Assembly: GCA_028279275.1 (NCBI GenBank)
Contig: JANQOB010000001.1
Coordinates: forward strand, 36,227-100,226
DNA length: 64,000 nt
DNA from: Gammaproteobacteria bacterium
GTDB taxonomy: Bacteria; Pseudomonadota; Gammaproteobacteria; UBA4575
Direction of reading: 5' to 3'
The position numbers and the translations under genes were made by a program. This document shows, in pieces, positions 1-9,036 of this stretch. Every line of letters begins with the position of its first letter. The stretch's first letter is position 1. Below the pieces are notes generated by a model that saw nothing but the letters and a program-made list of their open reading frames with translations, ran no database searches and was not told the origin of the DNA.

Positions 1-694
1 GTTTGTGCAGCGCATGACGAAGGCTCGTCCTTATGTAACTGTAAAATCGGCTATGAGTATTGATGGCAGAACAGCTTTACAGTCAGGTGAAAGTAAATGG
101 ATTAGTAGTGAACAATCACGTGAAGATGTGCAAAAACTACGCGCACGAAGCTGTGTCATCATGACGGGCATCGATACAGTTATACAAGATGATCCACGCT
201 TAAACGTAAGGCTTAAAAAAGAAGAGTTAGATTCTCATAACAATATTGAGCAGCCTATAAGGGTGGTACTTGATACAAAACTACGCATCTCACCTAAAGC
301 TAAGATATTAAATATACCTGGTCAAACGATTATTTATACATGTTGCAAAGACAATAAAAAATACCAAGATCTTATTAGTAAAAATGTAGAAGTTGTCATT
401 GTGTCGGCTAAAAAAGGGCGTGTTGATTTTATAGATGTAATGTCTCATCTGTCTGAGAGAGGTGTTAATGAGGTTTTAGTCGAAGCTGGACCAACCTTAA
501 TCGGTGGCTTAATGGAAGATGAATTGGTTGATGAAATGATTATTTATATGGCACCGCATATTATGGGTGATTCAAGTAGAGGCTTAGTAAAGCTCGAATC
601 TATAGTTAATATGCAAGAACGAATTAATTTGCAGATAGTTCAAACTAGAAAAATTGGAAACGACATAAAACTTCAACTAAAAGTTCAGTATTAA
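1..694 (+). CDS. ribD: Riboflavin biosynthesis protein RibD, reductase domain (5' end outside window)
   Basis: This is the C-terminal reductase half of bifunctional RibD, which reduces the deaminated pyrimidine intermediate to the ribitylamino form with NADPH. The frame is open to the left edge of the window (a Phe codon precedes the GTG at 5), and the N-terminal zinc deaminase domain is missing here, so the gene is cut by the window and not truncated in nature. Family motifs seen include SIDGRTA, SGESKWISS, the TGIDTVIQDDPRLNVR stretch and VEAGPTLIGGL. It starts the visible part of a riboflavin operon with ribE and ribH downstream on the same strand, 20 bp from the next gene. Confidence 0.93.
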   Translation, partial: FVQRMTKARPYVTVKSAMSIDGRTALQSGESKWISSEQSREDVQKLRARSCVIMTGIDTVIQDDPRLNVRLKKEELDSHNNIEQPIRVVLDTKLRISPKAKILNIPGQTIIYTCCKDNKKYQDLISKNVEVVIVSAKKGRVDFIDVMSHLSERGVNEVLVEAGPTLIGGLMEDELVDEMIIYMAPHIMGDSSRGLVKLESIVNMQERINLQIVQTRKIGNDIKLQLKVQY

Positions 695-714
695 TTAATA
701 GTAAAAATAAAAAT

Positions 715-1284
715 ATGTCCACAATTGTAGCTGTAAAGAAAAATGGAAAAGCGTGCATCGCAGCGGATACGCTTACGACATTTGGTGAAATAAAACAATC
801 AAGTGAGTTTGACGATACACACGATAAAATTTACATGCATTTAAACAACTATTTTGGGATTGTTGGCAGTGCGGCTCACCATATTGTAATTCAAAGCCTA
901 TTGAAAAAGCATGGAACGGACTTGAGTTTTAGTTCTCAACTTGAAATATTTGAATCATTTCGTAAATTACACCCCATTCTCAAAGACGAATACTATTTAA
1001 ACCCGAAGGATGAAGAAGAAGATCCGTATGAGTCGTCACGCATTGATACACTATTAATTAATCCTCATGGAATTTTTGCAGTTTATGCTTTACGCGAAGT
1101 ATTTGAATACTCGAGGTTTTGGGCAGTAGGCTCTGGAAGCGATATTGCTTTGGGAGCCATGTATGCCGTCTATGACCGCTTAAACGATGCAGAAGAGATT
1201 GCAAAACTTGGTATTGAAGCAGGGGCGACGTTTAATAACGCTACTGCGTTACCAATGACTTTATATACAATCGATTTAAAATAA
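715..1284 (+). CDS. Proteasome/HslV-like Ntn-hydrolase family protein
   Basis: The 189-residue product starts MSTIVAVKKNGKACIAAD, closely resembling the start of HslV (TTIV.VRRNG...IAGDG). If the initiator Met is removed, Ser2 sits at the position of the N-terminal Thr nucleophile; the conserved Asp (HslV Asp17) is present and a Lys near residue 38 could be the equivalent of catalytic Lys33 after a short insertion. A GSGSDIALGAM segment resembles the GSGG.YA loop of HslV. No ATPase partner (HslU) is adjacent. It sits between ribD and ribE, 7 bp upstream of ribE, so it is probably cotranscribed with riboflavin genes. Family placement is by motif; peptidase activity is inferred. Confidence 0.72.
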   Translation: MSTIVAVKKNGKACIAADTLTTFGEIKQSSEFDDTHDKIYMHLNNYFGIVGSAAHHIVIQSLLKKHGTDLSFSSQLEIFESFRKLHPILKDEYYLNPKDEEEDPYESSRIDTLLINPHGIFAVYALREVFEYSRFWAVGSGSDIALGAMYAVYDRLNDAEEIAKLGIEAGATFNNATALPMTLYTIDLK

Positions 1285-1291
1285 TTAAATT

Positions 1292-1888
1292 ATGTTTACA
1301 GGTATTGTAGAAGAGGTGGGCACTATCCAGAATTCTGCTAAGAAGAATGATATCCACCAGTATGAAATACAAGCCTCATCTAAATTTATTCAAGATGTTC
1401 AGCAAGGTGATAGTATTGCTGTCAATGGAGTATGTTTAACGGCATATGATGTTAATCCAAATTCATTTTACGTTGATGTTTCAGAAGAGACTCAAAAATG
1501 TACTAGCTTTGGACAAGCAGCTAATAGTAATAAAGTTAATTTAGAACGGGCTGTTACGCCTACAACAAGACTAGGTGGGCATTTTGTTAGCGGACATGTA
1601 GATGGATTGGGAGTAATAACTCAACGTGAAGATAAAGAAAATGAAACTATTTTATGGCTACAAGTACCTTTAGAACTTGTGAAATTTATCGCTGTAAAAG
1701 GTTCTATTTGTGTTAACGGGGTAAGTTTAACCGTGAATCAAACAAATGGTGAGCAATGTTGCATAACAATCATTCCTCACACTTTGGCTAATACGACATT
1801 GGAATCTGTTCAAGTTCAAGAATATGTAAATATCGAGGTGGATTTGATTGCCAGATACTTAGACAAAATCGCTCAAATTTCATCGTAG
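1292..1888 (+). CDS. ribE: Riboflavin synthase, alpha subunit
   Basis: Dismutates two molecules of 6,7-dimethyl-8-ribityllumazine to riboflavin. The 198-residue length is normal, with two tandem lumazine-binding barrels: the first opens with the diagnostic MFTGIVEEVG and includes GDSIAVNGVCLT, the second repeats the pattern with KGSICVNGVSLTVN; GGHFVSGHVDG marks the junction. ATG start is fixed by the invariant MFTGI. Gene order ribD - Ntn-hydrolase - ribE - ribH supports the role. Confidence 0.97.
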   Translation: MFTGIVEEVGTIQNSAKKNDIHQYEIQASSKFIQDVQQGDSIAVNGVCLTAYDVNPNSFYVDVSEETQKCTSFGQAANSNKVNLERAVTPTTRLGGHFVSGHVDGLGVITQREDKENETILWLQVPLELVKFIAVKGSICVNGVSLTVNQTNGEQCCITIIPHTLANTTLESVQVQEYVNIEVDLIARYLDKIAQISS

Positions 1889-1898
1889 AGTATTGATT

Positions 1899-2372
1899 AT
1901 GAAGCATAGTGAAACTACTGGCGCGAATTATTCGGGCAAAACCAAAAAAATTGCAGTTGCTTCTGCACGCTTCAATGGTGAAATTGTAGAAGCGATGCGT
2001 AAAGCTGCACATCAAACATTAATAGATAATGGTGTTAGTGAAGCCGACATTTTTCATTTGCATGTTCCCGGTGCATTTGAGCTTCCACTTGCCTGTAAAT
2101 CGTTAGCAAATAAAGATTATGATGCTGTAATAGCACTTGGCTGTGTTATACGAGGTGAAACACCACACTTTGATTATGTGTGTAATGGGGCTGCATTAGG
2201 CATTCAAATGGCTAATTTGGAGACAAATAAGCCTATAGCATTTGGTGTACTTACAACCAATACCATTGAACAAGCTCAACAAAGGTCCTCTGAAAAAAAT
2301 ATTGAGCATAATAAAGGGCGAGATGCCGCTTTATGCGTGTTAGAAATGCTTAATGCTCTCGATTCAATTTAG
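1899..2372 (+). CDS. ribH: 6,7-dimethyl-8-ribityllumazine synthase
   Basis: Condenses the ribitylaminopyrimidine with dihydroxybutanone phosphate to the lumazine precursor of riboflavin. Conserved elements: ARFN near the N terminus, VPGAFELP, ALGCVIRGETPHFDYV (phosphate and substrate loop) and FGVLTTNT. I place the start at the ATG at 1899; a TTG six bases upstream keeps the same frame. Ten bp downstream of ribE. About 157 residues, typical for the family. Confidence 0.97.
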   Translation: MKHSETTGANYSGKTKKIAVASARFNGEIVEAMRKAAHQTLIDNGVSEADIFHLHVPGAFELPLACKSLANKDYDAVIALGCVIRGETPHFDYVCNGAALGIQMANLETNKPIAFGVLTTNTIEQAQQRSSEKNIEHNKGRDAALCVLEMLNALDSI

Positions 2373-2387
2373 CGAAAGAATTTACTT

Positions 2388-2804
2388 GTGCAGCCTGAAA
2401 AACGTCATTGGTCAAGAAGATTGGCGTTACAAGCCTTATATCAATGGCAACTGGGCGGGCACAGTATTGATGAGTTATTAGCGCAATATATTGAAGATGA
2501 AAACTGGCACAAAGTCGATAAGGACTATTTTGTAGACTTAGTCAGCGGATCAATTAACGAAGAAAATTCTCTCTCTAAAATGTTTTTACCCTACATAGAT
2601 ATTCAGGAAGAGCGAATTGATCCAATAGAAAATGCAGTTTTACTTTTTGCCACATATGAAATCACACAGAAGCCAGACACCCCAACTAAAGTAGTATTAT
2701 CTGAAGCTGTAAATTTATGCAAAAAATTCGGCTCAATAGAGGGTTATAAATTTGTTAATGCTGTGTTAGATAAAGTAGCTGCATCACGATCTTCAGAAAA
2801 TTAA
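2388..2804 (+). CDS. nusB: Transcription antitermination factor NusB
   Basis: A 138-residue helical RNA-binding protein that works with NusE (S10), NusA and NusG on boxA-containing transcripts such as rRNA operons. Visible family features: RRLALQALYQWQL at the N terminus, the LLFATYEI segment, VVLSEAVNLCKKFG and the C-terminal KFVNAVLDKVA. It uses a GTG start. The ribH-nusB-thiL-pgpA order is a common gammaproteobacterial arrangement, which strengthens the call. Confidence 0.96.
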   Translation: MQPEKRHWSRRLALQALYQWQLGGHSIDELLAQYIEDENWHKVDKDYFVDLVSGSINEENSLSKMFLPYIDIQEERIDPIENAVLLFATYEITQKPDTPTKVVLSEAVNLCKKFGSIEGYKFVNAVLDKVAASRSSEN

Positions 2805-2819
2805 TAAAGCTAATTTGAT

Positions 2820-3782
2820 TTGTCCGAACAAGAACTAATTGAAAAATATTTTTCTCAACATCAAACTGCTTGTGAATCAGTTCAAGTTAGCGTTGGTGAT
2901 GATGCCGCTATTGTTAACCCGCCAAAAGAAAGCAGGCTTGTAATTACTACTGATACGCTAAATTCAGGAATACATTTTTTCACGGATAGCAATGCGAAAT
3001 TTTTAGGACATAAATCTCTAGCAGTTAGTTTAAGTGATATTGCTGCAATGGGAGCAATGCCATTGTGGTCAACATTAAATTTATCGTTACCTGAAATTGA
3101 CCATGAATGGTTGAAAAATTTTTCGGATGGGCTTTATGAACAAGCGGATGCACATAACGTAAAAATAGTTGGAGGCGACATTGTTAGAGGGCCACTTTCA
3201 ATTACCGTTACAATCATTGGATATTTAAAATTAGAACAACACTTATTAAGAAGTAATTGTGAGATCAATGACCTAATATATGTAACAGGTTATCTAGGTG
3301 ATGCTGCATTTGGATTAAAACTGCTTAAAGATAATATAAATATCGATAAAAAAGACCGCGAATATTTTTTAACTCACTTTCAGCAACCAAAGCCTAGATT
3401 AGATGTTTCACAACATCTCGCAAATATATCCAAATCTGCAATCGATATATCTGACGGATTTCTACTCGACATGCATCGCATGCTAAGCATGAGCAAAAAA
3501 GGGGCAGTAATTGACGTAAATAAAATCCCTATTTCAAAACCATTAGAAAAATATCTAAATCAGTTTATAACTTTAGATGAAGTGTTAACTGGTGGTGAGG
3601 ATTATGAATTAATTTTTACCATTAAGCCTGATGATAAAGATAAACTAGAAAATTGTTTTTCTGAGCATAAAATTATAATCACCCAAATAGGTGAAATTGT
3701 GACAGGTTCAAGTATGAATTTGCTACGTGATAACACGCCAATTAATCTACCAAAGCATTTTGGGTTTGATCATTTTTCTTAG
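2820..3782 (+). CDS. thiL: Thiamine-monophosphate kinase
   Basis: Phosphorylates thiamine phosphate to the active cofactor thiamine diphosphate. The 320-residue protein has the PurM/ThiL fold signatures: VGDDAAIV near residue 27, TTDTLNSGIHF, SLSDIAAMGA, VGGDIVRGP, DISDGFLLDM and GGEDYELIF. The start is a TTG at 2820, 15 bp after the nusB stop; there is no better in-frame ATG ahead of the conserved N-terminal region. Five bp separate it from pgpA. Confidence 0.95.
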   Translation: MSEQELIEKYFSQHQTACESVQVSVGDDAAIVNPPKESRLVITTDTLNSGIHFFTDSNAKFLGHKSLAVSLSDIAAMGAMPLWSTLNLSLPEIDHEWLKNFSDGLYEQADAHNVKIVGGDIVRGPLSITVTIIGYLKLEQHLLRSNCEINDLIYVTGYLGDAAFGLKLLKDNINIDKKDREYFLTHFQQPKPRLDVSQHLANISKSAIDISDGFLLDMHRMLSMSKKGAVIDVNKIPISKPLEKYLNQFITLDEVLTGGEDYELIFTIKPDDKDKLENCFSEHKIIITQIGEIVTGSSMNLLRDNTPINLPKHFGFDHFS

Positions 3783-3787
3783 CAATC

Positions 3788-4273
3788 ATGTCAGAATCTA
3801 TTAGACAAATTGTTTTACGAAACCCTGTTCATATTTTATCATTTGGTTTCGGTGCTGGTTTGTCGCCTTTCGCACCAGGGACATTTGGCACTCTAATTGC
3901 AGTCCCTATTTTCCTAATGATGAGTAATTTTTCACCAATCATATATTTACTTTTTGTTACATTGTTATTTTTTGTTGGATGTTGGTCTGCTGGGCATACC
4001 GCTAAAGCCCTGAAGGTGCATGATCATCCGGGAATAGTGATTGATGAAATAGTTGGTTTTTTAATCACTATGTTATTTGTTCCAGTCACCTGGTACTGGA
4101 TTGTCTTAGGGTTTGTCTTGTTTCGCTTATTCGACATCTGGAAGCCTTGGCCCATCTCATTTGCAGACCATCATGTTAAGAGTGGCTTGGGTATTATGTT
4201 GGATGACCTGCTTGCCGCTTTGTATAGCCTGCTATCCCTACATATCGTGATTTGGTCGGTCAAAATACTGTAA
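3788..4273 (+). CDS. pgpA: Phosphatidylglycerophosphatase A
   Basis: Inner-membrane enzyme that dephosphorylates phosphatidylglycerophosphate to phosphatidylglycerol. The 161-residue protein has the family hallmarks FGAGLSPFAPGTFGTL at the N terminus, DHPGIVIDEIVG with acidic catalytic residues, and the C-terminal GLGIMLDDLLAAL; several hydrophobic segments fit membrane insertion. It closes the rib-nus-thi-pgp operon; a 71-bp gap precedes the next operon. Confidence 0.95.
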   Translation: MSESIRQIVLRNPVHILSFGFGAGLSPFAPGTFGTLIAVPIFLMMSNFSPIIYLLFVTLLFFVGCWSAGHTAKALKVHDHPGIVIDEIVGFLITMLFVPVTWYWIVLGFVLFRLFDIWKPWPISFADHHVKSGLGIMLDDLLAALYSLLSLHIVIWSVKIL

Positions 4274-4344
4274 TTCATGACCTATGTCCCTCGGCAGGGT
4301 AAACTCTGTAAGTTGAGGAATATACTACTATATTTCAGATAGAT

Positions 4345-6855
4345 ATGGCCGCTTTTCAAGGTCAAATTAAACCTCAATATGTGAGCATAGTCAGTGAAAC
4401 TGCCTATGAAAATTACAGTAGTAAATTAAACAAAATATATAACCAACAACAGTTACTTGGAAATATGGGTGTATTAGGCGCAATACGCGTAGATGGAACG
4501 ATCGATCAGATCATCTCACAAGGATCGACAAGTGGGGACTATCAAAAAAACCTCGTTAAGTTACAAAAGTTTTCATCTAAAGCAATTCCCAAACTTGCAG
4601 ATCGAATAGACGGCGCAAATGAAGAGCAATCAAAACACATCATCAATATTCTGTCAGATTTAGCTACTCTAAAAAATGCAGAACATTTTAAACCATTATT
4701 TTCTCATCAAAGTAATCATGTTCGTGACGGAGTAGTAGAAGCTTTATCTAAATCCACTGATATTGACCCAAATCGATTCGTTGATTTATTTGAAAAACAG
4801 AATGCTTCAAAACCAATGTTAATAAGTTTGCTTACTGCTCAAAAGCAAAAAGTAAATGGTTCTAAGTTGTTACGTTATGCCTATAAGTTAGAACATAATG
4901 ATCAAGCTGCATTGTTTAAACTACTTGAGTCAATTGCAAGTGAAACAATCGTTCCAGAATTAGTTAATCGTGTAGATACAAAAGATCCTATTATTAGAAC
5001 TTACATTACGAAAGTAATGGCAAAATTTGATTTGCCTAACGTTATTGAATCATTGAGTAAACTTTTATCTGATGAAAACAAGGCGGTGCGTCTTGCTGCG
5101 CTTGACGGCTTATCTCGAGCAAATAAAATTAACGATGTTGAAAAACTTTGCAAATTAATTGGTGACCCCGATTATAAAGTTCAAAATAAAGCGATTGAAG
5201 CAATTGTCAAAGTTAATCATCCAAAAACAGTATTTTATCTAATTCCGCATCTAAAAGATGAGTCTGAGTATGTGCGCAGAGCTGCTGTTGAAGTTTTAAA
5301 TGAAATCGCCAGCAAAGAATCTGTAAAAGATCTATTAAACGCAATTAAAGATGAGGATTGGTGGGTGCGTAGTCGCGCTGCAGACGCGCTTGGAAAAATC
5401 GGCGGTAAGCGAGTCGTTCAAGCTGTTATTCAACTTATTAAAGATGATGATGAATTCATTCGCCGTTCAGCAATTGAAATTATTAACGCTACTAAAGATG
5501 AAAGTACTTTTGATGCATTAGTGCAATCATTAGATGATTCTGACTGGTGGGTCAGGGAGAGAGCTATTGACGGGCTTGCAGAATTAGGAAATAAAAAATG
5601 TATCCCAATTTTAGTAAATATGCTCACTAAAAACCCAGATAATGAAGCAATGGTAGTAGTTTTATTAAAAGCATTCGCAACATTAAAAGCAGAAGACGCC
5701 CTTACGATTACAGTAAAACAATTAAAATCCAAATCAGAGAACATTATTAAAGAAGCAATTAAAACTTTGATGGTTATTACTCCAGAAGATAAAGTTGAGC
5801 TAATAGTGAAAGCAATAGATAAAGTAATTGCTGATCATTCAGAAGAAGTTCAGGAATTAGGACAGGAAGCCATCAATAGAATTGTCGAACAAGAACCACC
5901 AGAATCATCTATTCAAGTATTTAAGGACGAAGTCGATGATATTGATGTAAGTAAAGACACAGTCACCATGAAGGGCAAGATTACTCGTGGTGATACTTCA
6001 ATAGAAAGTAAAACAGTTAATCCAGACGACTTGCAGCCCGATGATATGTTGGCTGATCGTTACCGTTATATAAAGAAAATTGGTAAAGGTGCATTTGGCT
6101 CAGTATTCTTAGTTGAAGATACGATGATAAGTGAAGAAATCATCCTCAAATTTTTGAATACACAGTTTGTAACAGATGAAAGTATAATTAAACGATTTAT
6201 CTATGAATTACGCTTTGCACGTAAGATTACCCATCCCAATGTGATTCGAATCTATGACATGGTGTCATTTGGTAAAGCGCATGCGATTTCAATGGAATAT
6301 TTCAGAAGTCATACTCTCAGTGCTGAAGTGAAAGATAAGAAACCAATGAATATTGAAAGAGCAAAAAAATTCACATATGACGTTTGTAGTGGAATGGAAA
6401 GTGCGCATGCTGTAAATGTCGTTCATCGAGATTTGAAGCCAAACAATATTCTCATCAATGAAGATAATATTTTAAAAATTGTTGACTTTGGTGTTGCGGC
6501 AGCAACTCAATCAACAGACACCAAACTCACTAAAACTGGTTTACTAGTGGGCACTCCAACTTATATGGCTCCAGAACAAGTACTTGGAAAAGAAGTTGAT
6601 GAACGCACAGATATTTATAGTTTAGGCGCAATCATGTACGAGATGCTTACAGGCCGGCCACCTTACTCAGGTAAAGATAGCATGTCTATTATGTATCAGC
6701 ATGTACAAGGTAAAGCTGAAAAAGTATGTGAGAAAAACGAAGAAGTATCACAAGAACTAAGTGATGTAGTCTCAAAAGCAATGAGCGTTAAAGCTGAACA
6801 TCGTTTTCAAAATATGACAGAATTTAAAAACGCGGTTGAACAGGCAAAAGTATAA
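4345..6855 (+). CDS. HEAT-repeat protein with C-terminal Ser/Thr protein kinase domain
   Basis: An 836-residue fusion with no predicted signal or membrane segment. Residues roughly 60-530 are a long array of about 30-residue HEAT-type helical repeats, with recurring patterns such as DEDWWVRSRAADALGKIG and DSDWWVRERAIDGLAELG. Residues about 565-836 form a Hanks-type kinase: glycine loop GKGAFGSV near 578, a Lys in IILKFLN, HRDLKPNN near 694, DFG near 713 and GTPTYMAPEQ in the activation segment, so it should be active. It has no PASTA sensor; the HEAT scaffold probably binds a protein partner. Its stop codon abuts the start of a PilT-family gene with no spacer, so it is translated from the same message. 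Substrate unknown. Confidence 0.9.
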   Translation: MAAFQGQIKPQYVSIVSETAYENYSSKLNKIYNQQQLLGNMGVLGAIRVDGTIDQIISQGSTSGDYQKNLVKLQKFSSKAIPKLADRIDGANEEQSKHIINILSDLATLKNAEHFKPLFSHQSNHVRDGVVEALSKSTDIDPNRFVDLFEKQNASKPMLISLLTAQKQKVNGSKLLRYAYKLEHNDQAALFKLLESIASETIVPELVNRVDTKDPIIRTYITKVMAKFDLPNVIESLSKLLSDENKAVRLAALDGLSRANKINDVEKLCKLIGDPDYKVQNKAIEAIVKVNHPKTVFYLIPHLKDESEYVRRAAVEVLNEIASKESVKDLLNAIKDEDWWVRSRAADALGKIGGKRVVQAVIQLIKDDDEFIRRSAIEIINATKDESTFDALVQSLDDSDWWVRERAIDGLAELGNKKCIPILVNMLTKNPDNEAMVVVLLKAFATLKAEDALTITVKQLKSKSENIIKEAIKTLMVITPEDKVELIVKAIDKVIADHSEEVQELGQEAINRIVEQEPPESSIQVFKDEVDDIDVSKDTVTMKGKITRGDTSIESKTVNPDDLQPDDMLADRYRYIKKIGKGAFGSVFLVEDTMISEEIILKFLNTQFVTDESIIKRFIYELRFARKITHPNVIRIYDMVSFGKAHAISMEYFRSHTLSAEVKDKKPMNIERAKKFTYDVCSGMESAHAVNVVHRDLKPNNILINEDNILKIVDFGVAAATQSTDTKLTKTGLLVGTPTYMAPEQVLGKEVDERTDIYSLGAIMYEMLTGRPPYSGKDSMSIMYQHVQGKAEKVCEKNEEVSQELSDVVSKAMSVKAEHRFQNMTEFKNAVEQAKV

Positions 6856-7938
6856 ATGGCAAGAATAGACGCATTTTTAAAGCTAGGGCGTGAACAAAGT
6901 TGTTCAGATATCCATTTGGCTGTGGGTGTTCCTCCCATGTTTCGTATGCATGGTGATTTGGTCCCTATTAAGTTTCGCGACTTGGGTGATAGTGAACTTG
7001 AAGGTTATATGAGCGAAATTTTAACTAAATCTCAAAAAGAAAAATTTCGTCAAGGACACGATTTAGACTTTTCTTATATGTCTGATGGTGTGGGACGTTT
7101 TCGTGTTAACTTATTTAGGAAAACTTCCGGAATTGGAGCAACTTTTCGACATATTCCCACTGAAATTCCCGCATTTGAAACATTGAAGTTACCTCCTGTA
7201 ATTAAAACTTTTGCTGATTTTAAACAAGGAATGGTGTTAGTAACTGGTTCAACTGGGACAGGCAAATCAACCACTTTAGCGTCGCTTATCCACCACATTA
7301 ATAAAACACGTAAAGAAAATATCATCACACTTGAAGATCCAATTGAATTTATCCATCCAAGTATGAAGTCACAAGTGATTCAGCGCGAAGTGGGTACACA
7401 TTTACATAGTTTTGGTGATGGGCTTCGTGCTTCTTTGCGCCAAGACCCAGACATTATTCTCGTAGGTGAGATGCGCGATTCAGAAACAATCAGTATGGCT
7501 ATGTTGGCTGCTGAGACTGGGCATTTAGTATTTGGCACTCTGCATACAACTTCTGCAACCAAATCAATCGATCGAATTATTGACGCATTACCAGCGGAGC
7601 AACAAGGCCAAGGAAAAATATTTTTATCGCAAAACTTACATGCTGTTGTCACACAAGAACTAGTTAAGACATCTGATGGTAGAGGGCGCAGAGCAATTGT
7701 TGAAATTATGATAATGAATAATGCTATCTCTAATTTAGTGATGACAGATAAAACTTTTCAGATACCAAATCAAATACAAACCGGTAGTTCGATAGGCATG
7801 CAATTAAAAGATCAAGCTTTACTCGCAGCCGTACAAGCAAAAGAAGTTGACCCAGATGATGCATACTTACACGCCAATGATAAAAAAATGTTTCAGCAGT
7901 TTGTGTCGGACCCAGACTTACTTCCAAAGGCTAGCTAA
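6856..7938 (+). CDS. pilT: PilT-family type IV pilus retraction ATPase, first copy
   Basis: A 360-residue cytoplasmic secretion ATPase that should power pilus retraction. It has the PilT N-terminal SDIHLAVG.PP..R..GDL.P region, Walker A GSTGTGKS at residues 131-138, an Asp box (LEDPIEF), Walker B RQDPDIILVGEMRD and the His box GTLHTTSA. The C-terminal third departs from canonical PilT: instead of the usual REGKT.Q...I..G motif it reads MTDKTFQIPNQIQTGSSIGM. It follows the kinase gene directly, with a second PilT paralogue 6 bp downstream. Confidence 0.9.
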   Translation: MARIDAFLKLGREQSCSDIHLAVGVPPMFRMHGDLVPIKFRDLGDSELEGYMSEILTKSQKEKFRQGHDLDFSYMSDGVGRFRVNLFRKTSGIGATFRHIPTEIPAFETLKLPPVIKTFADFKQGMVLVTGSTGTGKSTTLASLIHHINKTRKENIITLEDPIEFIHPSMKSQVIQREVGTHLHSFGDGLRASLRQDPDIILVGEMRDSETISMAMLAAETGHLVFGTLHTTSATKSIDRIIDALPAEQQGQGKIFLSQNLHAVVTQELVKTSDGRGRRAIVEIMIMNNAISNLVMTDKTFQIPNQIQTGSSIGMQLKDQALLAAVQAKEVDPDDAYLHANDKKMFQQFVSDPDLLPKAS

Positions 7939-7944
7939 ATTACT

Positions 7945-9027
7945 ATGGTTGATATCGATACACTTTTAGAAATGTTAGTAGCACGTGGGGGCTCAGACTT
8001 ACACCTTGTGTCAAATGATCCACCTAGAATGCGGGTCTTTGGTGATTTAGAAGCTATTTCTGAAGATAAGTTGAGTGCTAAAGAATTGCTTGATCAAATG
8101 ATGAATATTATGCCAATGCGTTCCAAAGCGGTTTTCGAAAAAGATGATAACGCAGATTTTGCTTATAGTATCGAAGGAACAGGACGATTTCGTGTTAATT
8201 CGTTTAGGCACCTTAATGGGGTCGGATGTATATTTCGATCCATTCCAGCAGAGACAGCTTCGTTAGAGGATTTAAACATGCCAGAAATTTTGGCAAGCGT
8301 AACTCGACAAAAAGCTGGCATGATTCTGGTTACGGGCAAAACAGGTTCAGGTAAGTCAACTACATTGGCTGCAATGGTAAATGAAATTAACAACTCTTTA
8401 AAAGGGCATGTACTAACCATTGAAGATCCAGTTGAATTTGTCCATGAGCAGAAAAACTGTTTAATGAGCCAACGTGAAGTTGGACAACATGCAAAATCAT
8501 TTGCAAGTGCACTGCACTCGGCGTTGCGTGAAGATCCAGATGTTATCTTAGTGGGTGAGATGCGTGATCTTGAAACGATGAGTTTAGCAGTAACAGCAGC
8601 AGAAACCGGAATTATGGTATTAGGCACTTTGCATACGAATAGTGCCGCATCTACGGTGGATCGTATCATTAATGCATTCCCTACAAATAAACAAGATCAT
8701 ATACGCACGATGCTTTCAACCTCCTTGCGTGCAGTAATTTCGCAGCAGCTTATTAAGACTAAAGATGGAGATGGTAGAGCCGCAGCAGTTGAAATTATGA
8801 TCAATACACCTGCGATGGCTAATATTATACGTGAAGGTAAAACAGATCAGATTGATAATTCCATCCAAGGTGGACGTAGCTTTGGAATGCAAAGTATGGA
8901 TACTGCTATCAAAAAACTACTTAGCGAGGAAAAAATAACACCTGAAGCTGCTTTTGAGGCTGCAAATGATAAAAGCCAGTTCACTCAATACTTTAAAAAC
9001 ACTAACACTGCGAGTCCTGCTGCTTAG
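7945..9027 (+). CDS. PilT/PilU-family type IV pilus ATPase, second copy
   Basis: A second 360-residue member of the same ATPase family, clearly paralogous to its upstream neighbour. It has SDLHLVSNDPPRMRVFGDL, Walker A GKTGSGKS starting at residue 131, IEDPVEFVH, REDPDVILVGEMRD and GTLHTNSA, followed by the more canonical REGKTDQIDNSIQGG. Pairs of PilT-type ATPases normally act together (PilT and PilU) in twitching. I cannot decide which of the two is functionally PilT or PilU from sequence alone. Confidence 0.88.
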   Translation: MVDIDTLLEMLVARGGSDLHLVSNDPPRMRVFGDLEAISEDKLSAKELLDQMMNIMPMRSKAVFEKDDNADFAYSIEGTGRFRVNSFRHLNGVGCIFRSIPAETASLEDLNMPEILASVTRQKAGMILVTGKTGSGKSTTLAAMVNEINNSLKGHVLTIEDPVEFVHEQKNCLMSQREVGQHAKSFASALHSALREDPDVILVGEMRDLETMSLAVTAAETGIMVLGTLHTNSAASTVDRIINAFPTNKQDHIRTMLSTSLRAVISQQLIKTKDGDGRAAAVEIMINTPAMANIIREGKTDQIDNSIQGGRSFGMQSMDTAIKKLLSEEKITPEAAFEAANDKSQFTQYFKNTNTASPAA

Positions 9028-9036
9028 GTTTATGCT

